Positions 1-11,263 of a stretch of 64,000 bases of DNA are shown here, one piece after another (position 1 is the first letter of the stretch; each line of letters starts with the position of its first letter). A program made the position numbers and the translations under genes. The notes below the pieces were generated by a model that was not told the origin of the DNA, searched no databases, and worked only from the letters and a program-made list of their open reading frames with translations. The stretch is taken from assembly GCA_009617715.1 (NCBI GenBank), contig VTFK01000111.1:248001-312000 (forward strand), in the 5' to 3' direction. Origin of the DNA: Plectrocnemia conspersa. Its lineage: Eukaryota > Arthropoda > Insecta > Trichoptera > Polycentropodidae.

Positions 1-625
1 AGACGCTAGTGAAATTATATGCTGCTCTAAAATGTCTATGAATATCAATTTGACGGTTTCGAAACGTTCATTTGTTGTTCAAACCCAAACCTTACCCACA
101 GAAAGTTTTAAAACTAATCTTAGTTTTAGAACTTGTACTGCGGCAAGTCCAAAATATGCAAAAGAAGAAGTAAAGTCAGACTTCGCGTCTCGCATATTGC
201 TCCATAAATACTCTGCACTTTTAAAATAATATAATAGCTACCCTTACCGATATTATAACGGACTTCTGATATTAAAGTGTGGGGCCTGTTTATATATAGA
301 TTTTGTTGTGGCCAAAACTTGGCGGCACTTGGGTAACCCTGGCGTGACGGTTCATCTCGAGTGACAACCCTCGGTGCGTTTGCGAGCGTCGCGGGCTCGT
401 GCCCCACATTTGTATATTCACCATGTAAACAACTTCAAATAATACAATAAAATATTACTGCAGCGGATAAATCTGTGTCTAATCGCCACCCGTCACAATC
501 CCATCGCCAAAAAGGTATTAGTCAAAGTGTATTTAAACCGAATTTTGGTCAATATGAAGGTGTAAAAACAACTATCACTTCTCAGAAGGAAAAAAATCAC
601 GTCAAAACAATAAAATTACATAATT
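1..625. repeat. Modular foldback family copy, split by an LTR-like insertion
   Basis: Positions 1-110 match the block seen at 30560-30660 and 59870-59950 (the GCTAGTGAAATTATATGCTG region and what follows). Positions 100-138 form the short hairpin GAAAGTTTTAAAACTA / TAGTTTTAGAACTT shared by other copies. Positions 140-277 are the inverted form of the block at 13360-13460 and 55985-56070. Positions 512-622 are one arm of the central hairpin (AAACCGAATTTTGGTCAAT, then CTTCTCAGAAG, then ACGTCAAAA-CAATAAAAT). The two parts are adjacent in the copy at 30700-30930 but are separated here by about 220 bp of unrelated sequence. The left end runs off the window. Confidence 0.7.
278..497 (+). mobile_element. 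Possible solo LTR of about 220 bp
   Basis: This block interrupts a foldback copy exactly where other copies are continuous. It begins TGTGGGG and ends GTCACA, as LTRs do (TG...CA). It contains a TATATATAG stretch and an AATAAAAT polyadenylation-type signal before its end. Its last 50 bp or so (ACTGCAGCGG, ATCTGTGTCTAA, GCCACCCGTCAC) recur at 49014-49070 on plus and at 48624-48660 on minus. I could not find a clean 5-bp target duplication, so the ends are tentative. Confidence 0.4.
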
Positions 626-1530
626 TATAAAAACTCTCAAAAAACTGATTTCATGGAAATCGCAGTTTATGAGTATTATATCTCAACTTTAAACACTTTG
701 TTGGTAGTTAGATCTCAACAACAAAGGCATAATAGTACAAAAGGAGTGTGTGAAAGTCCTTTGACTAAATTGGGCGAAATAAACCCGTCCACCATTCGTC
801 AAACCTGCTAGATATAATAATATAAAAGGTATATGTCGCAACTTTTTATTTTGAGCGGCATCCAGGACATAATTATTTTGATTGCATCCTACGAAAGTAG
901 TAATTTTCATCTTTCAACTAAATACTATAAGACTCCGCTCATTACCGGCTCATTACTAGGTTCGTACCTTAAATGTGACCCTCTTCTTTGCCAGTTGCAT
1001 GTCGATTGCGATAAAGCCAGAAGCGCCACGTGCTCTATTATGATTCGGATATGGCTCCGAACCATGAGAAACGGCAATGGCTCATTTTTCGTGATCAGAT
1101 ACCATAAATTCCGCTCGCGGCGGGCATTTTGAGCCGCGCACCGACCGCTACTGAAAGTTCATCAGGCAGGTATGGCAAATTGCGGCCATAATGAAGCCAA
1201 CTCGCTTCGCCTGTTGCGAAACGCCTCTTCCGGAATGCGGGAAACTTTGCCACATTATGGATCATCCAGCCGAGTTCTTGGCTTCGGATGCACGCGTCGC
1301 GCGCTTTACAAATTTTACTGTCAAAATACGGCAGTATACTTTCCTAGGCATTTGTGCAACTTTTGGTATCGCCCGAATCCGGAATGATTGCGTGCGAATG
1401 TGTTATGGCAACTTAGCAACGTGTGAAAACGTTATCTGTCCTTATCTACGCTGTGATTAGTTGCAATACTTGACGTGGGAATCGTAGAAATTTGTCAACT
1501 ATTTACATATCAAATAAAATATTATTTTAG
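626..1530. other. Unassigned intergenic sequence with a G+C-richer island
   Basis: No gene is recognised here. Positions 960-1470 are clearly richer in G+C and CpG than the surroundings. Short open frames there (1172-1387, 1191-1460) overlap in different frames and match no family I know. A host exon, promoter or old transposon are all possible. Confidence 0.4.
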
Positions 1531-1678
1531 GTATGTTCCAATCTCCTCTTGCCACTATTTGACACGGGCAGAAGAACTAGAAATAGAAAAAAAAATCCTA
1601 GAGCAACAAGTAAACATGTTTTCACAATCGTACATACATTTCCAACACTTGGGTTACGAAGCATTTAATCAAAACTGA
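1531..1678 (+). CDS. Possible terminal exon of an unidentified gene
   Basis: A pyrimidine/A-rich tract ending TATTTTAG at 1530 is a plausible acceptor. The frame after it has a coding look: a charged, possibly coiled-coil segment RAEELEIEKKILEQQ followed by a hydrophilic tail ending YEAFNQN and TGA at 1676-1678. The codon split by the junction would be phase 2 (G + TAT GTT CCA). I do not recognise the family, and no upstream exon is visible in the window. The sequence right after the acceptor is GTATGT, itself a good donor, so this could be a recursive splice site instead. It may also be chance. Confidence 0.27.
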
Positions 1679-1799
1679 ACATTATATCAACATTATAACA
1701 GAAAATATGATTTTAAGGTTTAACATTTTGGTTTTGAGGCCGGAAGGGTGTGATTTTGCAGTCAAAATAGACCCAAGAAAAGTTGATAATAGTATTTTA

Positions 1800-2170
1800 T
1801 CATGTAGTATATAGAGAAATATAGATTCCGCTATCAGACGGTGGATTTGAAATGGCAGGTCTTGGAAGTAGGATAATCTTCGCTGGAGTGTTGAGTTGTA
1901 TTATTGTCGGCTTTGATGTCCCTGCGCAGCTGGGCTTTCGTGATTGCAGTCTCTTACCGCGTCTTTGCTTCTGTGACCAACTGTCACATATTTGGTAACG
2001 CTGCTGGATGATCCACTGATGTATCATGTCCATGCAGTATCCTGGCTCGCGTCTCTCCTCTGTGATAATGTATCATATATTTTAACGTTAGTTTGAGATA
2101 GCTCTGCCAAATCGAGTATAAGAATATTTGCGAGCTAATTGCACCGCTTATCAACAGGGACGTCATTTTA
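1800..2170 (-). repeat. Degenerate dispersed repeat A, copy 1
   Basis: This stretch resembles 17740-18000 on the same strand. Shared features on minus are an ...AQLNTPAK.../...QLDMPAK... peptide-like stretch and, towards the high-coordinate end, a GAGCTxGCAAATATTCT-like block (plus: GATAGCTCTGCCAAATC here, CCAGCTCTGGCGAATCTC in the other copy). It is probably the decayed coding end of a retroelement or DNA transposon, but I cannot name it. The open frames at 1800-2033 and 1984-2166 belong to this relic and are not host genes. Confidence 0.4.
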
Positions 2171-3629
2171 GATTTGGATAATAAATATGGTTAAAAAGAC
2201 AATCTTTTGAAATAAAATAAAAGCGCATAAAGGATCATGAATTTTGGAACGGCACTAGTCACTCAAGTATACAAATTGTTTTATTCTAAGATTTTTTCAG
2301 AATTTCATTTCAGATACTATATATTTTTAAAACTTATTTTAACGTTCGAATTCTGCGAATTCGGTCATAGTAAACACGCCAATAAAAAAAATTGTGTTTA
2401 GAAATATTGAAAATGTCAATGTTATCACGCTGATCATCAAAATTATCAATTTTTATAGATTTGGAGGGCTAAATCATCATGGTAAATTTAAAGAATTTTT
2501 ATATATATATGCAAAGGGAATATGATGATGTTATTTAAAAAATGTTGCTTACCACAGGTCTAGCGCACATCCTTTCCAAACAAAGAGTAGTTTTCCAAAC
2601 GAATAATTTAAATTTCCAATCAACTCAAGTTATCCACTTATTCGCGCTCACGCAAATATTAATTTGCATCAATTCCTACACAATATTCTTTGCGTATAAC
2701 CCAAATCCATCCCTCAGCTATCTCATTCGACAACGTTCAGAAATCATCCTCAACATGAAAATAATAAGAAAAGTAGTAGTCGTGCTTAGTAGAACGTTCT
2801 TCGAAAAGTTTAAAAGATGTAGATATGCCGGAGATAAATCTAGAGGGCCTCGCCTTAAATAAAAGCCATTCGCACGCGAAACTCTAGAGCTACGAGCATA
2901 AACAATCGCGAAGTTTAACGAGCCGTCCGCCATTTTCAAAGTTTGGCCATTAGCTATTCCCTCAGTCGCATTACGAGCACGTTATGCTTTGCGACCGAGT
3001 CTTTAATTGATCCGAAAAACTACTCATTTTTCCTTTCTCTTTTTGCAAACGGATCAGATAACGTGACTTGCACAAATTCGCAATTTTTTTTACCATTTCG
3101 GTCGTAAATCAAAAATTACACTAAATTATCATAATTCTTTGGTTTTCCTGTCTCTTTTGATGGCGAGCGTGCAGCTTTTCATTTTTTTCATACACGAACG
3201 ACAAAAATAACTGCAGATTGACTTTTTAAACGATGCCCGTAAATGCGAGTGTTATGACGTTCGGATTTAGATAATGTAATATTTATGTCAGTAGATTGTC
3301 ATAAAATATTCATTTTCTTGTTTGAAACAAACTTTATTCTTAAAATGGAAATGGAAATGAATATGAACCTTTAACTTTTTGATAATAAATAACTATAATA
3401 TACAGTAATGTAAAAACTATATAATTTAACATTTAAAGTCACAATTAATATGGAGAAGATTCGCGCGCGTGATTCGTTTGCAGGTTACATGCAAAACATT
3501 GTATGTACATAGTAATTAATTGGTATTTTAAAATGTATTCTTAATCCCATATTATTCAGTATCGACATTCCATTGACTGTAATTTATATTGATTTAATAT
3601 AGGAATGATAGATAAGCGCTTAATTGCGA
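2171..3629. other. A+T-rich intergenic sequence, nothing assigned
   Basis: No gene or known repeat is recognised. A mildly G+C-richer patch at 2700-3000 contains small frames on both strands (for example a minus frame starting MKMADGSLNF at 2939), none recognisable. The CGTCCGCCATTTT motif near 2925-2937 is promoter-like but unsupported. Confidence 0.4.
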
Positions 3630-3850
3630 CCTATTCTGAACACAGATAAATATATTTTTACCGGTAAAATATATTCGGATATAATTTCACTAAAATGACA
3701 TATTTTAAAAATATTTTAGGCATAGATTTGAGAATGTTTTTTTTAAAGTTTCTTTGAGGGATTACCTAAGGCTTAGGATCTGGACGTCATTTCAACTTTT
3801 TCCAGGGAGGAGGGGAAAAGTTGGGGGGGGGGGGACAAAAGTTGGCAAAA
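3630..3850. repeat. End fragment of the modular foldback family
   Basis: It contains a short palindrome TTTTACCGGTAAAA (about 3657-3670), a 'TGACATATTTTAAAAATATTTTAGG...' linker, and the AGGGATTACCTAAGG block matching 61353 and 35764. It finishes with the G-run module: TTTTCCAGGGAGGAGGGG, a run of about twelve G, then CAAAAGTTGGC. The orientation corresponds to the right arm of the copy at 59374-61540. The rest of the element is missing. Confidence 0.6.
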
Positions 3851-4911
3851 CTTTCATTAGGTTAATTTTGGAATTTTTGTTCAAATTTATCTCAAAAAGG
3901 TCATTTCAAAAATTTTGTTCGAAGCCATTTTCGATTTTTAGTGTGGAGAAGAAAACAAAGAAGGACAAAAGAAGAACAAAAGGAGGACGTCTAGTCATCT
4001 TATAAACGAAGAAAAATTTAACGTTACAAAGATAATTGAACTTTAATCGATTTGCACACTTTCTTGCATTTGTAAAAAGGTAATAATAAATAATTAAATT
4101 AAAGTGTTGCGGATCATACATAACCCAGTAGAAAGTGACAATAGAACAAATGTGATTTACAAACACCCACATGGAAGAAATCATATGAAACGACACATAT
4201 GTATTATAAGCTGTAATAATAGTTTATAATTAATAAAATATGTCAGTGAATTACATAGTTTGATTTCAGTCTAGTGTCCAGCTATTTACTAAATATTAAA
4301 TTATTGTGTTTAACCAGTTCTAACGCATTGGGATAAAATTTGCCATGTTACAATGAAAGATTTATAATACATAAATTAAATTTTAGTATATGTAATGCTA
4401 TATGTTAGTATTAAAAAAGTATTAAAAGCGAAGACTAGTTTCACTGAACAAAATCTAACTTTTTTTCGACACGCGAAAATTCAATTGAATAGGAAAAGAT
4501 ATAAAGCAAGAACGGTATATGTATTTTATATAAAACAATTAAATTTTGGTGGTTATTCTCATTGAATTAATTCAAGTATTAAAATCCCAATGCTTAAAAT
4601 TACCAAGTCAGGTTATAAAATTATAAAAAAATAATAAGAAAAAATCATATAATTATAAGCTATGAAAAAAAAAATAATTTGCAACAATATATAAATTTCG
4701 GTGTTTGTTAACAGAAGTCGTATCAATGATGCTATTTAGTAACAAGATCATTTTTGTTTCGATATTTTCAACCCTAAATCAACAAGTGCAGTAAAGATAA
4801 AATATTCTCAGTTAAGCTATATTATGCTTTACAAGTTTCAACTCGGTCATAATGCGACAATAGCAGTTAAAAACATATGTAATGCAATGGTTGCCATTAA
4901 ATTTAGAAATG
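3851..4911. other. A+T-rich intergenic sequence, nothing assigned
   Basis: Long A/T runs and short frames only (3754-4005 plus, 3906-4196 minus). Both are low-complexity and I do not consider them genes. Confidence 0.4.
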
Positions 4912-5371
4912 TGGTTCGATAAATTTCGATCCGGAAATTTTGACATCAAATATCTATTTAAGGGCGTGTTGTTAGTGAGGATATTAGGGCGGCCAGAAAA
5001 TCAGGTTCGAGATTAACGATACAGATGCTAGCACACAAGCTCAACGTGCCGCCTACATCAGTTCACAGTAATTTAAAAAATTAGGAAAGATGTATGAGAA
5101 TAAGAAGATGATACATACTGACATATATCCAGACACATACTGTACTTAGATAATCTGTTTGAAAGGGACTCAGACCGCAAAACTACCTTCCCTTATATAT
5201 CAAAGAAGGGTAATATTACACCATGACAACGCTCGCCTTCATTTATCCAAAAAGGCGATAGAAAAAATCAATGGATTTTATTGCGAACTGCTTTCACACC
5301 CACCGTATTCTTCAGACATTACTCCAAACGACTATAATCTATTTATATCCCTGCAACAGTTTTTAGGTTGA
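4912..5371 (+). pseudogene. mariner (Tc1/mariner) transposase fossil
   Basis: Two parts of a mariner transposase are visible. The N-terminal part (4912-5085) reads WFDKFRSGNFDIK and later LTIQMLAHKLNVPPTSVHSNLK, the two helix-turn-helix regions, with frame changes and a stop. The C-terminal part (5159-5371) holds the second catalytic aspartate in HHDNARLH and the third in ITPNDYNLF, with the usual HPPYSSD between. The segment carrying the first catalytic D is missing and the N-terminal part is not in frame with the C-terminal part, so this copy is dead. Terminal inverted repeats were not located. Confidence 0.8.
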
Positions 5372-6974
5372 AAAATATTTTACAAAAACAGATATAAAAA
5401 ACGGCAATAAAAAAATTATTGCTCCCAAAAATACATTATTTTTCGAATCAAATATAAAAAAAATTGATGAACATGTGAAGAATAATTGTAAAATATATAA
5501 TTTAGTAAAAGTATTACACGTTTTAATTTGTAAATCATTTAACCCGAACCTTGCTTATGGAACAACCTGATCTATAATTTCTCACTTTAAAACGACAATA
5601 AAACATATTTGTGATGAAAAAAACAAGAATTTAATTAAAAGCGTTGACTTCCAAAAAACATAAGCGTTAATTACCGCACTGTTTCACGCAACGAATACTA
5701 TTGTAGGTATTAAGAAGTGACCACATTGGTTTCGCGTATACAGCATCACCCGGAAGAAGCACTTTGCTTCATTTTTTGAGGTTATGTTATTTTTATTAGT
5801 TGTTTTGAGACGCAAAGATTTTATTAATAATTATTATCCTCGCGAGAGGACAGGACTTCACACAAATCGATGGATATTGTCAGTGATAATTATGTTGTAT
5901 ATATGCTTATATATAAAAAAAGGCTACGCTTGAGCTCGTTATGTTGTATAAAAATAAAGTCTTGACATTATATTAAATTGAGACACGCTGATCTAGTTAC
6001 CCTATAGTTTTAGAGAGACGTGTAAATGAGTCATATTAATCGATTTTATTCAGTACAAAAGCTAATTGATAATAAAATATAAATTTTTATGCTTAAAAAT
6101 GTTTTAATGCAAACCTAATTAACAATATCTATATTTTCCAATACCTATATGCATGTGTGAATTTTTCTACACACTGAATCATTTAAAAATCATTTTAATA
6201 ATATGTTTAAAATAAGATAAAACCATAAAAACATACAAAATATAGAGAGGTATTCGATTCGTTGAAATTTTGACACCATTCAATTTTAGTGTAAAATAAT
6301 ATAAAACATAATAAGATTTGAAAGCTTTTACCAATGTTCGTATGTCCACAAATTTGAAAATACAGCACAGAAAAATATTAAAAATAAATAAATGAATGTT
6401 GACACCTATCGGTCGCTCCAAAAATAATATAAAAATGATTTGAAGCGAATCGATATTCGATCCTATTTCGAGGTTCGGCTCCACACTACTACTCAAAAGA
6501 TGTCTCTATTGTTACCTGAAATGCCCATTGCAGATTCGATCTAGAGAAGAACTGAAGAAGTCGTCTACTTTAGGCCGACACGGTGACCGGCGTCGGCCGC
6601 GTGACAGGCCTTTCTGCCCCTATGTGTGTTAATCAGTCGAGCGTGCCGCGTCTCCATGGTTACCCCTTGCTCAAATATAGTACAACCATACTTATCGCAC
6701 GTCATTCGCACTCGAAACCCATTCGAAGATGCGTGAGCGTCAGCCATTCTTCAATCTTTGCCAAACTTTTCACCTTTATGGCGTCGAAACGTATCGATTC
6801 GTTACGTGACATATGTATATAAACATGTAAATTGCATTTGAATTTGCATTGAGGTTAGAGCGGCGTTGAAAAAAGGGTGCCAACTTGACGACAAAAGGGA
6901 AATAAATAAAAAATAAGTAGTTCATAAAAATTAAATATATATCAAACAAATTGTGAATTATTTATTTATATGAA
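5372..6974. other. Intergenic sequence, nothing assigned
   Basis: Mostly A+T-rich. A G+C-richer patch at 6560-6790 (CGACACGGTGACCGGCGTCGG and following) has overlapping frames on both strands (minus 6565-6747, plus 6583-6822) with no recognisable product. Confidence 0.4.
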
Positions 6975-7045
6975 TTAAATTAAAACCACCGTGACCTAAC
7001 AGGTTATCCCAATGCGTCACGATGGGCAAAAAATTGTAATTATAA
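6975..7045 (-). mobile_element. 3' tail of the Jockey-like LINE family
   Basis: The stretch ACCGTGACCTAACAGGTTATCCCAATGCGTCACGATGG matches, with a few changes, the 3' end that follows the LINE coding fragment at 34500-34580. The tail alone is left, which is typical of a severe 5' truncation. Confidence 0.55.
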
Positions 7046-7210
7046 ATTCCTTTTGACCCTTCCCCACAGCTACGCTATATACACTTCACATATTATAAAA
7101 AAATATGCAAACATCAATTTTGATAAAATATAATATGTTAATGATTATCGAGCATTTTATTATTTTAGCACGTGCTCAACTCGAACAAACAGTGTAACTT
7201 CGACTAGTGA

Positions 7211-8064
7211 ACACTCTCTGGAAGTTGGCCAAGGTTGGCCAAGGACGGAGAATATGATGGGTTACTTCGGTCGAGTTCGGTTCTGCCTGCTCTAAAATCT
7301 CTCGGAAGTTGTCCGAGGTTACCGAGAACGGGAGGTAAAATGGGGGTAATTCAGTCGACTTGGCCAGCTTCGAGCGCTTCCGAACATTGTCGGCAAACGG
7401 ACCGAAGTCAAAGAAACCGAAGTCGGAGCTGCTCTTTCGAGCGCGAGCGGTGAGATACTTCCCCTTTCGCTCTCTCGCGTGTTAAATGACGAGAGTGAGA
7501 GAGATAATGATATGGTTTTTCGCAAACTGAGATAGAACAAGTAACTCGGTTCAATTTCAGTATGCGCGTAGGCGTTTTATGGTCAACACGCATGACGAGC
7601 GCTGCATCGTGGTCACGTGGTCAAGTTATAATACCACATGCTTATCGGGGACTTCAACAGACTCATACTGACATCTTTGAATATTTTATGGCACCAAAAG
7701 GGATTAATTATATTTTTGATAGTATATTCTTCTAACAGATATCGTTATTATACATTTTTTTATATAAAATTAAATAATTAAAAAATAATTAGTGGTACTT
7801 GATTTTGTTAAAAAAATCGTTTCGAATATTCTTATGTATTTTCCTAGATCGGTTTATATAAATGTCACACCATAACGAATTATTATTCAGAATCAGTAAT
7901 TTTATTAATATGACAATTTAAAAATTGCGATTATTTGCCACATTTTTCGATCGCGCGTAAATATGTCAGCTGTATATGACAGCAGCCACCGTGCGGACGT
8001 CACTCACGGCCGCCGTGAACTTCGTTGAAGTTGAACTTCGGTTCGGACAACTTCCAGAGAGTGT
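7211..8064. mobile_element. Non-autonomous DNA transposon with 17-bp TIRs
   Basis: ACACTCTCTGGAAGTTG at 7211-7227 is repeated as a perfect inverted copy at 8048-8064. The 854-bp element starts with a G+C-richer part containing further short relatives of the TIR (TCTCGGAAGTTGTCCGAGG near 7298-7318). No transposase motif is visible. The immediate flanks show no obvious target duplication, so the superfamily is undetermined. Small frames inside are not supported as genes. Confidence 0.6.
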
Positions 8065-8079
8065 ATTGCAAGCATAAGA

Positions 8080-8310
8080 AACTGACCAAATTTTCAAGCC
8101 GGCTAAAAATATTTTTATCTATAGGAGCGGAATTTTATGACCAGCTGGGTCATAAAATAAGTATTTGGTAAACTGTTGTTTATTGTTTTAATTTATTTTA
8201 CTTAGCTCTTAGCTATTCGTATTCGTACTATATGTATTTTTTAGCGCATTCGGTCCTTTCATCGCGAAAATACCGCCCCCATGCAAGTGCTGCCCGGGGC
8301 GTTAAAGTTA
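8080..8310 (+). repeat. Dispersed repeat B, copy 1
   Basis: It shares with 13935-14145 and, inverted, 20130-20400 the order AAGAAACTGA..AAATTTTC, AAAAATATTTTTATCTATAGG, TATGTATTTTTTAGCGCATTC, and a G+C-rich end with GGTCCTT-CCAT-GCGAAAA and GCAAGTGCTGCCCGGGGCG. No coding content. It is probably the end of a DNA transposon or a SINE-like unit. Confidence 0.5.
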
Positions 8311-8749
8311 AAGTCGTGTTGCTCTTCTAAATCAAACATGGTCCCCAATTTTTATTTTAAAATATGGCTAAAACTTTTAAAGGCTTATTGATCTTGTAAA
8401 ATATCATCGTTATTTTTTATGTAAAATAATTGTAAAAAAGTCACTTTGGTGATATAAGTGCTCTCTGCAGCATCTGTATTATTTGAAATGATTAACGATG
8501 ACTTTACCAAATCTAGGGGAAATTTTTGTCCTTTGCAATAATGATGACTAAATATCTTGATACCTTGTTTGAAACATACTCAGTAAAACTCTTGTTACGA
8601 CCAAGACGCTTGGTTCAAATCAAGCGCGCGTTTAGCACTTGTTTTTATACCGTTGACAGTCATGATGAAATAAATTATTTTAACAGTCATCCAAGTGTTT
8701 TGTTGGTTCTTCGAAGCCTCGTTTTAACGGTCCTCGCACGAGGTTTAGA

Positions 8750-9328
8750 GCCCATACGCACTGTCGGCTAGCCGCCCGGCGACTGTACTTTATATGGTTT
8801 TAAATGGGTGCATACGCACTCAGGTGATGCACAGGCGACTTGCCTGTCGCGGCAACCTATAAAAGCATGGGTTTAGATGAGTGCATTCACACGAGGAGCG
8901 ACTTTCGAGGCGACTTATATATCATTCACAAAAAATGGCTTCGACGCAGAAACGCTCATCGTAGAAATTGAATCCCGAATCGTTTACAATAATTTTATAT
9001 GAATATTGATAACGAAAAAAAAATATTGTGAAATAATATGTATAATTATATTATATTATTTCTTGCTTCTCGAATTAAATTAATTTTATTAACATAATAC
9101 AGATACATTTATAATTGCATTTGAGAAACAAAAGCGTTTCATACGGGGAAATTCAATATTATATTGAAATTAAAATAATATTTTTTCTCTTTAAAATTAA
9201 TATTGCAATTTCTTCGCGAATGTACTACCCGACCTCGAGTCGCTCGGCTTAGCCGCCTAGTCTAGTTACCTACGTTTTTGAGCCGGCGGCCGCTAGTCGC
9301 CGGCGGCTAGCCGACAGTGCGTATGGGC
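8750..9328. mobile_element. MITE, probably PIF/Harbinger-like
   Basis: The ends are long inverted repeats: GCCCATACGCACTGTCGG at 8750-8767, continuing CTAGCCGCCCGGCGAC, and the inverse at 9296-9328, with one base inserted between the arms. The element is about 580 bp. On plus near 8945-8997 a short frame reads DAETLIVEIESRIVYNN, like the start of a MADF domain, which accompanies PIF/Harbinger transposases; this is my reason for the family suggestion. The target duplication could not be read with confidence, so the assignment is an inference. Confidence 0.6.
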
Positions 9329-9329
9329 C

Positions 9330-11263
9330 ATCATATGATGGGCTTGGCGTAGAAAGGATTAAACTAGTTTAATTTCACGAACCTTAGCTTTAAATGTATG
9401 TATAATGAATTTTATTAATTCTGGTTTTCACGATAATAAAAATTAGATAAACTAACATTAAATATATTTCTCAAATAGTACTGATTTAGCAGGACGTTCA
9501 TTTTCTGATTTCAATAGGATAAATACATGTTATTTGACTACGAGATATAGCATCAGGCGAGAACAGACAAAGTATATCATCATTTTCATTATTATAGCAA
9601 TTATACGGACTTATTTTAATTGTTGTAATTAAAAAAATAATTATTATGAAAACGATCTAAGTGTAGACTAATTCCTATATTATCATAAATTACATTTTTT
9701 CCTCAACGATCTAATTAATTATATTGGTTATAGCTATGTTTTTCCGCTACACTTATATTAAATTAGAATGGCATTCACGAAAGAGTTGTTATTCGTACAG
9801 ATTTACGATAACATTTCAGATTAACAAACAATAATACAGAAAATGTATTTTTAGCATTATTTTATCAATAATCTGTTTATTATTTTAACGCAATATGTTA
9901 ACTCATATGTTATCGACGATCGTAATTTCGCATAATCTACAGATAAAATCGAGACCTGTGTCTAAGAATAATAATGACGCATTGATTGATGGTCTTGAAT
10001 ACGAGTTTTCAGTCAGGAAATTAGTTGTTGTTTTGTTATTATTAATGCAAATTTCTCACATTCGCGTACGTGACTCTGGACTCGTTTATGGGTCACTTTG
10101 CTTAAAAAAACATTTTAGTGGATCGAACCGTATCAAGCTCTTCAAAAGATGTTTTTATTTATTTGTTGTTGTAGATAGAAATTATATTTCAATATTAAGC
10201 TTACTATTTTTTTATCAAAACGAAACAAGGTCTTTATCCTGGAATGTGATTTAAAATGATATTTCTAATATTAATAGAGAACTTAAAATAAAGAAGAATA
10301 ATAAGCAATTTCATAACAAAGATTTTAAGTTACATTGAAACGTATCTTGAATTATCACAAAGTCATGGACTTAACTTAAGAGACTAGATAAAGAATATAA
10401 ATAGTCGCATTGATATGTTTCAATCGGTTTCATCAATTAAACCACTTCACAATTGGAGGGATTAAGTCATGCTATTTAATTAGAAAAAGGTCAATTTGGC
10501 ACGTGTTTCAACAATGGGTTTCTTCGTTAAAATGGACCACCACCGTAGGTAATCATTTTACAGTTAAAGTTGCAAAGTACGCATGATAAATTAGTCGTAT
10601 TGCCCCCCAAATGCCGTTCTATTGTTAAGTTTTGTGTCATACGAGCATTCTAATATACGGTCTTAGCAATGGCCATATAGAAATCTACGAGAACAAAAGT
10701 TTGACATTCGAAACCCATAAATTATCATCATTTATCAAAAATATTTATAGGGCAAGTTATTCTTTCTTAAATTTAAAAATCTAAAATTTTATAATATTTT
10801 TAAATTAAAATTAATAAATATTACTTAGTTTTCTGAGAAACTGATGGTCAATTTATTGACCACTGACCATTTAGGACATATTATTATTTCTAATAAAATA
10901 ACTAAAAAATGTGATTAAATACTTTTATACACAAACAGGCACGTTATTTAAGCATTTTCCATGGGGGGGGTCAAAATTGACCAGTTAATTTATGTTTCAT
11001 TGAGATTTATAATATTTCATTAAATGATATGCATATTTCTGGCTAAATTCAATGGAGAAGGGGGGGTAAATCCCCATAAATTTATTCATTTATTTAGCTA
11101 ATTGATTCAACAATAAACATATTTAATTAAAACAGAATATAAAAAAGTCAAACTTTGCTTATACGTCGCATCCAAAAAACACGCCAAAAGTCTTCTCCAA
11201 CATTCACTGCACTTTATTATATATTTATTTTTTTTAAATAAAGAAATCGTCGAGCGTGACAAA
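9330..11263. other. A+T-rich intergenic sequence with one G-run module
   Basis: No gene is recognised. The longest frame (9895-10254, plus, 119 codons) is low-complexity and matches nothing I know. Positions 10955-11075 are a copy of the G-run module: GGGGGGGG-TCAAAATTGACC, then TTTCATTAAATGATATGCAT, TTCTGGCTAAATTCAA and a second G-run. Confidence 0.45.

Noticed and set aside
9895..10254. 119-codon plus frame
   Set aside because: Hydrophobic low-complexity runs and no recognisable family; not enough to call a gene.
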